Assembly (NCBI RefSeq): GCF_000002985.6
Contig: NC_003284.9
Coordinates: 8,494,001-8,558,000 of the forward strand
Reading direction: 5' to 3'
Length of the DNA: 64,000 bases
From: Caenorhabditis elegans
Taxonomy: Eukaryota; Nematoda; Chromadorea; Rhabditida; Rhabditidae
Position 1 is the first letter of the stretch, and each line of letters begins with the position of its first letter. The notes beneath the pieces were generated by a model. That model ran no database searches. It was not told where the DNA came from and saw only the letters and a program-made list of their open reading frames with translations. Made by a program: the position numbers and the translations under genes. Below are positions 47,887 to 58,276 of this stretch, piece after piece.

Positions 47887-48238
47887 ATGGTACGTTTTTT
47901 TCTGCTTTGAATGCAATAATTAAATACTCTTTCAGTTCCTTCGCATCCTCGTCGCACTTTGCCTTGTGTCTGCCATCAGCTCCATCACCTTGCAACTCTG
48001 TCAAGAATTCTGTGCTGGTGTCAATGGTGGTGAATCCTACGCATACTGCTCTCCATGGATCAGTTTTGCCACTCATACCAACAAGACTTGCTATAATCTC
48101 TGTGTTCATAACTGTGCTGCTGTCTACGATGGTTCCTGCACTACCGACCCTGACTTCAGATGCTGCTTGAAAACCACACCAGCGAAGACTCAAGAATTCA
48201 AGACTAGTGGCTGCAACAAGCTTTATAATAATTTGTGA
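47887..48238 (+). CDS. secreted ten-cysteine protein, copy G
   Basis: Exons 47887-47889 (ATG only) and 47936-48238, with a 46-bp intron starting GTACGT; 101 residues. Inverted-repeat counterpart of copy A up to 48203. Past that point its last 35 bp match the B/D/E type (ACTAGTGGCTGCAAC...) and give KTSGC instead of KRSGC. It is therefore a mosaic, as expected from gene conversion or a recombination breakpoint inside the gene. Stop TGA. Confidence 0.85.
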
Positions 48239-49180
48239 AAGAAGGACTTTGCTGTCTTGATATAATGAAGGTTTTCATCAAAAACGTTTTTTGTCACTCA
48301 CACAATATCATTAAATTTGTTTTTCTTACTAGAAGGAAGTGGATGTTATCTCCTGGTTTGCTGAAAATTATTTGCAATATGTGCCAGTACTTGCTGCTGC
48401 TTAATTGACTCCTGATGCTCAATTGTTTATTTACAGTACACACTTCTAGGAAATAGCCAAAAAGTAATGTAGCTATAGTTAAATAAAAAAAATAGAAAAT
48501 ATTGAGTAAAGAGCAATTCAAGGCCGGTGAAGTATTTGACTAGATGACCGACGTCGATGCAGAGCTTATCAAAACGGACTTTTTCATTTTATAAGCATCA
48601 ATCAGTGGTTATCACCGTGTTACAGATACATTTTACAGGAAAGTATGTATTCGTATATGTAATTGAAATACGGTCATCTATTTGGAGTATAAATTTGTTT
48701 CAGAGTTTCCTCCATAAATGTTTTCAATTTTTTTTTGCGAAAAAAAGAATACACTTGCCTTGTTAAAACATAAAATAAAACATATAAAATAATAAAACAT
48801 AAAATACTTTATACTGTGCCCTAATATTATTAACTGTTCTGCGGCACGTTCCTATTCAAATGACGATGGTGTCTCAAATACTTTATTTCAAAGGTTCAGC
48901 AATCTATTTTGCTACTAAATTACACACATCTACCAATAATGCATACACTTTTTTTAAAAATAGATAACAAAAACGGTGACACAAACTTAAGGAAGAATGA
49001 AGAAAAAACAATGAGAATTGAATGGGAGGGACGTTGAGGCGCGCGAATCTTAATAAAACGGGGAACGAAGGCAAACTGGTGACAGTTACAGTGTTGCATG
49101 GGCTGTTGATGAAAAATAGAGACAAAAAACAAAGTTTTTCGCAATTAGGGGACTATACAACTTGGGAGGGAATTCATTGT
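48239..49180. other. intergenic between Cys-rich array and sdha-1
   Basis: Mostly AT-rich. On the minus strand AATAAA (plus-strand TTTATT at 48882-48887) is a candidate sdha-1 poly(A) signal, about 325 nt past its stop. Open frames here lack splice support. Confidence 0.5.
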
Positions 49181-49197
49181 GGGGGGGGGGGGGGGGG
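49181..49197 (+). repeat. poly-G tract, 17 bp, in sdha-1 3' UTR
   Basis: Seventeen guanines on the plus strand. In the sdha-1 mRNA this is a C-run starting 12 nt after the stop codon. Confidence 0.9.
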
Positions 49198-49209
49198 CGG
49201 AGAGAGTGC

Positions 49210-52015
49210 CTAATAGGAGCGGACCTTTGGTGGCACCCAGTCGGTTTCGCTTTTGTCGAGAGTAGTGTCAATGACTGGACGATAGTCAAGTGAAACCTCT
49301 CCTGTTTCGATGTTCGATCTGATGATCGAATGCTTGCGCCAGTGGTCCTTCAACTCCTTCTTGGTCTGTCCCTCCAATGGCTTGCTGTAGTCGAGCTCGT
49401 CGAGTCTGTCAGGGAAGTCGTCACGAGCGTGGGCTCCACGGGATTCCTGAAATTTTGATGTCAGAAATTTGTTTCCCAATACGTTTTCCATTCATTTCTT
49501 TTTGAAATGATAATTTAATTAAAACGTGAACTTTACTTACATTTTTAAGCTTACTGTTAGAAACTAAGCCTGAAATGGGCGAAAAGGATCACGTGAAACA
49601 CAACTATTCATATTTTTGGGCCAGGTATGCTATACAAGTACCTAAATGTGTATTCAAACCATACCTCTCTGTTCTCAGCGGCAACGATGGTTTGGGTAGC
49701 GTTAATGAGCAAGTTCTGGAGCTCGAGGGTCTCAATGAGATCCGAGTTCCAGACGAGTCCCTTGTCAGCAACGTTGAGATGAGCTTGGTCCTTGTACAAC
49801 TTGGATAAGACCTTGACTCCCTCCTTCAAGATATCTCCACGACGGAATACGGCGGCGTGGTTTTGCATTGACTTTTGCATGGTGAGACGAAGCTCGGCAG
49901 TTGAGATGTCTCCCTTGTTGTGACGGAGTTTGTCAATGTTGGCAACGGAGGCCTCTCCGGCGTTCTTTGGAAGTTCTGGAACTCCAACTCCGGCAGAGGT
50001 GTTCTTGAGGATGCTGAAAAATAATAGTATAAAATTGTCCATAAAACGGTGGTTTTCGTTTTTTTAATTGTCTTGTTGGTGATGCCAACCAGGTACAAAT
50101 ACGCAGATTTTTTCGTTTAGCGCTATCTCCGATTAAAATAATCATACTCTATAGAATAAGCTCTTACTCAATAGCGCATGCTCTTCCGAAGATGACCAAA
50201 TCCAAAAGGGAGTTGGCTCCAAGTCTGTTAGCTCCGTGGACAGAGTGAGCTCCGCATTCTCCTGCAGCATAAAGTCCTGGAACGACTTCATCTCCCTTTT
50301 TGGGTGTGTAGTTGAGAACTTGTCCCTTATAGTTGGTTGGTACTCCTCCCATATTGTAGTGAACGGTTGGAATAACTGGGATTGGTTCCTTGGTGACGTC
50401 AACTCCGGCGAAGATCATGGCTGTCTCAGAAATTCCTGGCAATCTTTGTTGAAGTTGCTCTGCTGGAAGATGGTGCAGTTGGAGGTAAATGTGATCCTTG
50501 TCTGGTCCAACTCCACGTCCCTCCATAATTTCAACAGTCATCGAACGAGACACGACGTCACGGGAGGCGAGATCCTTGGCGTTTGGTGCATAACGTTCCA
50601 TGAACCGTTCTCCAGCGGAGTTCACCAAATATCCTCCTTCTCCACGAGATCCCTCAGTGATCAAGCATCCAGCTCCATAGATTCCAGTTGGGTGGAATTG
50701 AACAAACTCCATGTCAGAGTTGTTGATTCCAGCACGAGCAGTCAAAGCAGTTCCTGTAAATTATTGTAAATGTGTTGTTCAAACGTTGAAATTTACATAC
50801 CGTCTCCAGTGCAAGTGTGAGCAGATGTGCAAGAGAAGAAGGCTCTTCCGTATCCACCAGTAGCGAGAACAGTGTTCTTTGAGCGGAAACGATGAATAGT
50901 TCCATCTTCAAGATCCATGGCGATGACTCCGACACAGACTCCGTTCTCCATGATGAGATCTAGGGCAAAGTACTCAACAAAGTAGTTGCAGTTGTATTGG
51001 AGGGAAGCTCCGTAGAGGGTGTGGAGAAGAGAATGACCAGTACGATCAGCAACACAGCAAGTTCTGAAATTGATTTTGTTTTAGATATATTTGGATAGGG
51101 AAGTTGTTTTTAACGGAGACGGGGAGGCATTACAATTAAAATATTCTGATTAAGTTGTATGAATATAACTAGAAATTACTCCATCTTAAACATGACTTGC
51201 GCCTCATAAAGTTTCATTTTTGTTAATTAAATTTCCGATAAATAACTTCGATAGCACAAATTTAAAACTTTACTCGTTAGTATTTCATAAAACTTTCAAA
51301 CCTGTGAGCCTGTCCTCCACGTCCAAAATCGTTGGATTGTCCTCCGAAAGCACGCTGGTAAATTTTTCCATCGGTGGTACGAGAGAATGGCATTCCGTAA
51401 TTCTCAAGCTCAATGACAGCTCTCTCGGCTTCACGAGTCATGTAGTGAATGGCATCCTGATCTCCGAGCCAATCGGATCCTTTCACAGTGTCGTAGAAAT
51501 GCCAGCGCCAGTTATCTGGGTTCATGTTTCCTAGAGCAGCATTGATTCCTGAAAAAAAATGTCGAGATATTATTGAGGGAAAACTGCTAACCTCCTTGAG
51601 CTGCGACTGTGTGAGATCTGGTTGGAAAAAGTTTGGTGATAACAGCGGTCTTAAGTCCTCCTTCGGCAAGTCCCATAGCGGCACGGAGACCAGCTCCTCC
51701 GGCTCCAACAACAACTGCGTCGTAAGCATGATCGACGACCTTGTATTGAGCAATATCGGATCGCTTGGCATCACTGAAATATCAACAGTGAATTTTCGAG
51801 AATTTCTAAAAAATTTTCCTTTTTTTTTGAATTTACACTTGAAATTTTGGCCTTTTTCAAGTTCATTATTGACTTTCTTTGATTTATATGTTCAAAGTAT
51901 GTACTAAATTTCCAAACTCGACATCTTCCTGATCTTACCTGTGGTTTGCAGCGGAAAGCGAAACAGAACGGGCGGCGACCGTGTTACGGAGGCCGTTGCT
52001 GGCGGCTCGGAGCAT
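49210..52015 (-). CDS. sdha-1: succinate dehydrogenase flavoprotein subunit (complex II)
   Basis: Seven minus-strand exons in reading order: 52015-51939, 51773-51592, 51548-51302, 51063-50801, 50753-50168, 50013-49665 and 49446-49210 (1941 nt, 646 residues, normal for SDHA). It oxidises succinate to fumarate in the mitochondrial matrix and passes electrons to the iron-sulfur subunit and ubiquinone. An Arg/Ser/Ala-rich start ([20 protein letters not shown]) is the targeting peptide. The dinucleotide-binding motif [13 protein letters not shown] follows at about 46-58, and [11 protein letters not shown] carries the covalent-FAD histidine at about residue 80. [20 protein letters not shown] is the active-site region. 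[12 protein letters not shown] and the C-terminal WRKH...YRPVID...VPPKVRSY are also canonical. An acceptor (TTTTCAG) ends 6 nt before the ATG, indicating spliced-leader addition. Gene order with flp-5 supports assignment to C. elegans sdha-1. Confidence 0.96.
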
Positions 52016-52497
52016 TTTTCCCTGAAAATCGATAAACGTGATATACATGCCAAAAAATTCTTATTTAAATTCACCGAAATTGTAAAGAAAAATGTAAAAT
52101 AACCCAAGATTACCGCAAAAAAACAAGTACACACTCGATAAACAAAGATAAACGTGCGGAATTGCAATTTAAAATGAGTGTTGCACACCAAATGAACCGC
52201 TCGTAGACACGAAACGCGCCAGCAGTCCCTTTGGCGCATTTCACGAAGAGAGAAAGAGGAAAGAGGCAGCGTCCTTTTCCATTGCAAGGGTACACACCAC
52301 GAGGGGAATACGACAGGAAAAGAAGACTCATAGAACGGTCAGAAATGTCCACGTTTGAAAAAGGAAAAATATCTGAAACTAGCGGCTCTTCAATGAAAAT
52401 GATTAGAGTATAAGTTGTTATCAGTTATCATCAAACACTTTATATGAAATCACACATTTCATTTATTCAGAGTTAATATTCATGTTAATCACAAAAA
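52016..52497. other. intergenic between thioesterase and sdha-1 (both minus)
   Basis: The thioesterase poly(A) signal (plus-strand TTTATT at 52462-52467) lies about 31 nt past its stop. About 430 bp then separate it from the sdha-1 trans-splice acceptor. A CG-rich stretch at 52195-52320 may be the sdha-1 promoter. Confidence 0.5.
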
Positions 52498-54974
52498 TTA
52501 CAGTTTTGAGTTTTCTGGTTCGACTTCTTTTGGAACGACATATGCTTCCTGAATAAATGACATGACACATTCCTTGTTGCTGTCGAATACTTCCCCGAAT
52601 ATTTTTGCTTTGTTTCCTGTTGCAATTTCAGTTCTGGTTTCCACCAGAAACCATTGGATAGCCTGAAAAAATATTATACAGTGTGTTGTGCAACTTTTAA
52701 GAAATAGATATGACTTGAAAAAAACTATGGATTGTGTATATCTAGATTTGTATCAACTTTATCAGTTTAGCAAGTGCTACATTTTTTTTCAATACATACT
52801 TCAACCCTCTCCTGATGGAAGTGGATTTTGTGATGTAACGATGCTCCAGTGCTCATTCTAAGTCCAGCTTTGTTGATTGCATTTTGCACTGACTGCAGAA
52901 CCATAAAATCAGATAAAGCTACAACCGCTACCATTCCTCCATCTTCTCGGATAATGTCTGAATTGAAAATTTTATGGGCATAGTTTTCTGATTTTTTTTG
53001 ATTTAAAAATTTGAATAAGTAGTCAAATAATTGGTGTAACGGTCAGGAAAATGTAATCTTGCATTACTTTAATACCTATTTATAGATTTGGGACTTCAGC
53101 CTCATATAACATTACTAAACTGTTGATTTAAGTTGTAAATGCACATTTTCAACAGGTAAATGCAATTGGGCGGGCAAATCGAACGCACCGTTTTTCCCAG
53201 TGTCATTTCTCGAGTATTCATTTCACGTTCCAGATTTTTGGAATTTTGAAAACAGAGATAGTGTATTGCGACAAGACAAAAATCATAGACACTGTCAAAA
53301 AAAGGTATTAAAACCTTCTGTAACATCTCAAAGCTAGACACCAAATTTCCCAGAATTCGGAAACTGGACGTTCGGTTCAGCTCTATGAATCAGTAGGAGA
53401 AGTGAATGAAGTTAGAAATACGTAACAAATTTACAACTTTTCCAGAAAAACGTTTCCTTTGAACTTTATGGTATACAAATTTGTCAACAATAACCATCAA
53501 AATAAGCGGTATTACTTTTCTCAGAATTTCTGCCTTTTTGAATTTTTTTCAGTCAGCTATGTTTTTAATTAAAAGTTACGTTTTTTTTAAACACACCAAT
53601 GCACTCTGGAGTAAGCCGTGCATAGTAAACCACTCTGTGTTCGCCAGAAGCCGGACCAGACAGCATATATAAAGGACGAATATCAAAAACCACGTGCTTC
53701 AAAAATAGTTCAAAATCTTTTCTTTGTTTTGTAGATAGCTGATTTTCAATTTGTCGTTCCATGTTTGGTAAAGATAAAAGTCCCGGCACATCCGATGGAA
53801 ATGGTATTTTTCTGAGAAACTTGCTGTCAGTCTAAAAGGTTGATATTTAATCCTATCCTAAATTTTTCTAACTTTAATGTGAGCCAATCCAATTTTTTTG
53901 TTTTCATGATAGACATCAGCAGTGTACACATTTCCGACTTTTTCGATTTTAATGTCAATTAACTTTCTCGGATCACCTGAAAATTAAAATCTTCTTTCGT
54001 AAAATGTGCACATCCTCTTACCTGCAGAAACAAAATTATAGTGCATGCTAAAGATCACATTTTCGTCTTTAATTTTATTTTTGTATATTCGAACAGCTTC
54101 ATACACTTGACCAGCAATATACCCTCCAAAAAGCCGATTGACTCCAAAAATGCCACCAATATGCGGACCCTCGGATCTGAAATATTTCGAGGTTATGTTT
54201 TTTCTCTATTAATCTCTAAAAAACACTGAAAAGTTTAAATTTTATAAAGCAAGAAAGCTTTATAAAACCCAACAAACCATTAAATTGATATATTGAGCCG
54301 ATTTAGCTACCCACAATTATCACAATTTATCAAACTGTATGAGAATTGTCAAAAATTGTATATTTTGTTTTTTCGCTGTGGAAAAATAAAAATATGTGTT
54401 TTATGTGTATTTTAGTAACCAAAACTAAGTATTATACTGCAGTTGTGACGTCATAAAATGTTTTTAATTACATTTTGTAAAAATACCTGAATAACTCCAT
54501 TAAGCTCATAATATGAAACATGGTGAATAATCTCAAGATAATAAAATTTGCATGCCCATCATAAATCCTCGTTTTGGTTTTTTTTAAGGTGTAGTATTGT
54601 CAGTAGGCATTCGATCAAATAACATATAAGTTTAACATGATTGAACATAATAATAAAACCATAATAATATTAGTTTTTTTTCAATTTTGAGACAGTTTTG
54701 TTGCATTGAATTATAACCACTTTTGGTAACATTATTGGGTTTAAAGAATTTTCCCACTGAAAATACTTCATCATTATCAATGTAAAACAAAGCAAAAACG
54801 ATATTTCAATAAAAAAGAATTCCACAAAACTTCCACAGTTTTACATGCTCCCTGTTTTACAGAACATCTTCTTACTTTAGTTTTTTTTTTCACTTTCGAA
54901 ACGTACCTGTATATATTATCATCAATGTTATCAATTGATAACATTGCCGAAATTAATTGTGGTCGTGTCACCAT
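52498..54974 (-). CDS. TesB/ACOT8-like acyl-CoA thioesterase homologue
   Basis: Six minus-strand exons: 54974-54907, 54176-54022, 53976-53873, 53831-53597, 52957-52800 and 52662-52498 (885 nt, 294 residues, the usual TesB length). The start ATG lies 4 nt after an acceptor (TGTTCAG). Double hot-dog layout: the N-terminal half has HIGGIFGVNRLFGGYIAGQV, matching the FGG.(I/V).GQ helix of the family, then SMHYNFVSAGDPRKLI. The C-terminal half has ASLHHKIHFH, IQWFLVETRT and FIQEAYV. In TesB/ACOT8 enzymes the first of these is (S/T)LDHSxWFH with a catalytic Asp; here it is His, while the Gln of the QE motif is kept. No peroxisomal SKL ending: the C-terminus is NSKL. Family role is hydrolysis of fatty acyl-CoA; activity of this copy is uncertain. 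Confidence 0.8.
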
Positions 54975-57900
54975 TTTCCTGAACATTGACCGATTTTGTT
55001 CTCAACACACGTTCCTCAATGATTTCTTTTGGTTTTTAGTCAAAAAATTTCAACGCCTGAAAGTTTACGTTTTTTATTAAATAAAGACACTCAATCAAAA
55101 AATGCGGGAAATTGTGGAGTGATAGTTGAATAAAAGAACCGAATGACTTTATCAGCACTCTTCCGTCAGCATTCAATTGTCTACATGGTCATATTAAAGG
55201 GGTACACTGTAGTGAATTGCATAGTTTCTGTAGCCAGAATTTTGTTCACGTTATGTTTTGAGGAGCACTTAGCACGAGGCACAAAACAATTTTCACAATT
55301 GTTATAAACAACAACAAACTGTTGTTCTGTATCATTTTGGAGATAAACATGTGTTTCAATTTACTTCTTGATAAGAATAACCAATAAAATACGTTGCCAT
55401 ATTCTGTTGTGTGGTCACGCAATTGAGTGTGATTTTGAGCTGTCCGGCATAAAGCCATTGACACAAATCACATCACCTCATAGTTTTTAGAATGCATAAT
55501 TGTGGCTGAATCGGACAACATCCACCGAGCAAAATAGTTATTTTATTCAAGTGTTAAATTGGTTTTCACCAAAATACGTTATTGATGCCAAATGAAATTG
55601 GTTAAAATTGGATTGGAGTTCTGATATTCCTGTCGGCAAAATTAACATTTGGTAGATGCCAAATATTCCAGTGTGTACTTTTTCCAGAAAATAGATACAA
55701 CGTATTCTTTAAAAATCTATGGAAACTTCTAGTTCTTCGCTTTTCCAGTTGTTCTGTATGTATTTCAATTTTTAAAAGTTTCGTTCACCGTTTAAATTTA
55801 ATGAGTTGCGAAGCTTTTTTTTAAATCAGTTTCTGGCGATTTCCAACGTCAAAATATGTTTATCAGTTCAATAAATCATTTGTTACAAGTATATTTTCAA
55901 ATTTTACAAAAGGCCAATCAAATATGAAAAAGTACGGTATATGTTTCTGATTGGTGGATTTTTTCTTTAATTTTGTGACGGTTTTCTTTGTATTATCCTA
56001 TTTCCTTTAGATTTAATCTGAATTGTTGAACAAAAGAGATTTAAGATTTAGGTTCTACTATATGAAGTACCTGGAACTGTTACTTTCACTAAATACAATG
56101 ATTGTCGTTTTCTCGAATTTTGAGATAAGAATCATAGTGAAGGTGCGCAGTAACAAGGCTTCTCTCTCTTTTTCTCTAAAACAATTCACCGCTGCCAAAG
56201 TTACCAAAATTGTTGTTTCCCATCAATTGGGCAATCTTTCTCTTTTTCTCTCTCCCTCTCTGTCTGTATCTGCCTGTTTCTCGTTACCACCTGTGCGCCC
56301 ACTGTGTTTCCAGTTTTGACTGACGTAGAAAAAAGCAAAAAAAGAAAGAGGTAGTGGAAGAGAATGAGAAAGAAGAGAAAGGGAGGCACGTGTATTTAAT
56401 GTGCCGCCTTCTTCTCTACTCCCGGTTCGTTGTCTGACATTGAGAAGTAGACAAAAAAGTAAAACCCTTTTCCAATTTTGGTTGCTTTTTTCACTGAGCT
56501 GCTGAATATGGCGTTATGTCTTCTAACTTTTTTGTTTTCGGTTTAAATGTTTTCAGTGTTTTTTTAAAGTTTTAATAACATCCTAGAGCATGCTTTTTAT
56601 TTAGTCACATCCTTGATCACAAACTTTTGAGTGTTTGCCCAGACCTTTTTTTTCATTTTTGAAAGTCTTGTAGTCTGTGTGTAAACTACGATTCTTTCAT
56701 TTCGCAATCTAAAAAAGACACCTGAAATTTTGATGACTCAGTTCTGACATCTTTTTCCTTTTTTTTCTCAATTTTCATCTCTGGTATTGCTCCTTACTAC
56801 TTCAAGAAACAGAATTGAAAACAAGAAAAAAGCACCACCGAGCAAAGAAAACAAACTTATCTCTGATGCTGTAAGATTCTTCGTTTGAATTTTGTGTCTC
56901 TTTTGGGAAATGTCACTTTTCAATCGCTTACTTGCGGAAAAAATGGAATAAACTGTCGATCGAGCAGTTCATTTGAATTCATATAATCGCTTATGACCAC
57001 ATTTCGGTCAATTCTCATTTTTCCCTACACAAAATTTGCCTCATTCTGGAGTAATAGATTGTTTTGGCAATTTTTATTTACTCCCCGCCTCATCAATTCT
57101 CACACCTTCTAATGTTTGACTAGACAATGTTGTAATTTTTTTTCATTTTGAACAACTTGTAACATTTTTAAACTGAGCTAGTGAAATTTAATTTTCAAAA
57201 ATTTTCAGAATTTTCAGTTAAAAAAAGATAATAAATTTGCAAACATTTCTGTTTAAATCAGATGAAAAAAAATTCCGAAAAAATTGAAGTTTTTTCATTT
57301 GAAGTAAAGTAAAGAAAAATGCATTACCTGTTGTTAATAACTCTAAAAAAATCAGTTTTTTTTCAAATTTTTTCATGCTCAAACAAATATTTTTTACAAA
57401 CTTATTATGGTAGAACAGCGAAATGTGGGCGACAGCTTTATCAGAATTGAATTAACCTTGAAAAAGATTAATGAGTTTGTGCACCCATCGGCACAAATAC
57501 TACCAGTAGCTGGAAATAATGGTTTTTTCAAACGTACATGTGAAACGTTTGTGTAATTTTCAGAACGTATTTTCGTTAACTGACTCTACTGAATTAAAAT
57601 TCTCATGAACACATTCGTAGACGACAACGTGTAACAGGTGGAAATTACGTAACTACAGTCAAATTTAGATTATTATCCGTTAGCCTTCGCCCGCCAATTA
57701 TCTTTTTCGATAGCTGGTTAGAAGGAATTCCAAATTACACTTTGAAAATCTCTGTGTATGTGTTGGTGTGTCTCGATGGAATTTCATTTCACTTTGTTTC
57801 ATTTTCCTTCTGGATGTCCGCGAATTTACTGAGCGTCGCGGTCTTCTTAGTCTTCTCTCATTTTCCGTCCGGTGGCAAACGCACGCGAGCTATGGGGAGA

Positions 57901-58276
57901 GAGTGTGCACTGAATTCGCAATGGAGCGCGCTTGCATGGATGTCACCCCTCTTCGCTCGATTCTTTCTTCTTTTGTTGCGCACCCTTTTCTCTTAGTTGC
58001 TCCTCATATCGCGTCGTTTTCATTCTTCTTATGACTAACTTTATCGGAAAGAAAACCTTGGCACATAGGATTGCCAACCGGGAAAAACTTGATTTTGTCT
58101 TCACTTTTTTCCTATATTGACTCTACTATTCTGTCAGTTATCTTTTTTCTTCGGCCGATTTATACTGGACACAAAGATTATTTCTTTACAATATTATATT
58201 GTACTACTTTTCAATGAAAATTATTGTTATTTGTTCAATTTTATTCTCCATATTTTCCAGACTTGGCATCGGACCA
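54975..58276. other. intergenic, upstream region of the ankyrin-DHHC gene
   Basis: About 3.3 kb. Pyrimidine-rich blocks occur at 56155-56290 (CTCTCT, TTTCTCT runs) and a CG-bearing stretch at 57800-57990. Open frames at 57742-58034 are low complexity and unsupported. An acceptor (ATTTTCCAG, ends 58260) precedes the first coding exon, so a 5' UTR intron or outron lies here. Confidence 0.5.

Larger units (their letters stand above)
46984..48203 (-). repeat. right arm of 1220-bp inverted repeat
   Basis: Reverse complement of 40762-41981. Begins 11 bp after the LTR element and ends inside the last codons of copy G. Spacer between arms: 41982-46983 (5002 bp). Confidence 0.85.

Noticed and set aside
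40772-48193. Open frames of 87-165 codons antisense or shifted to the Cys-rich copies
   Set aside because: They recur only because the true genes are repeated; they are shadows in other frames of the same exons.
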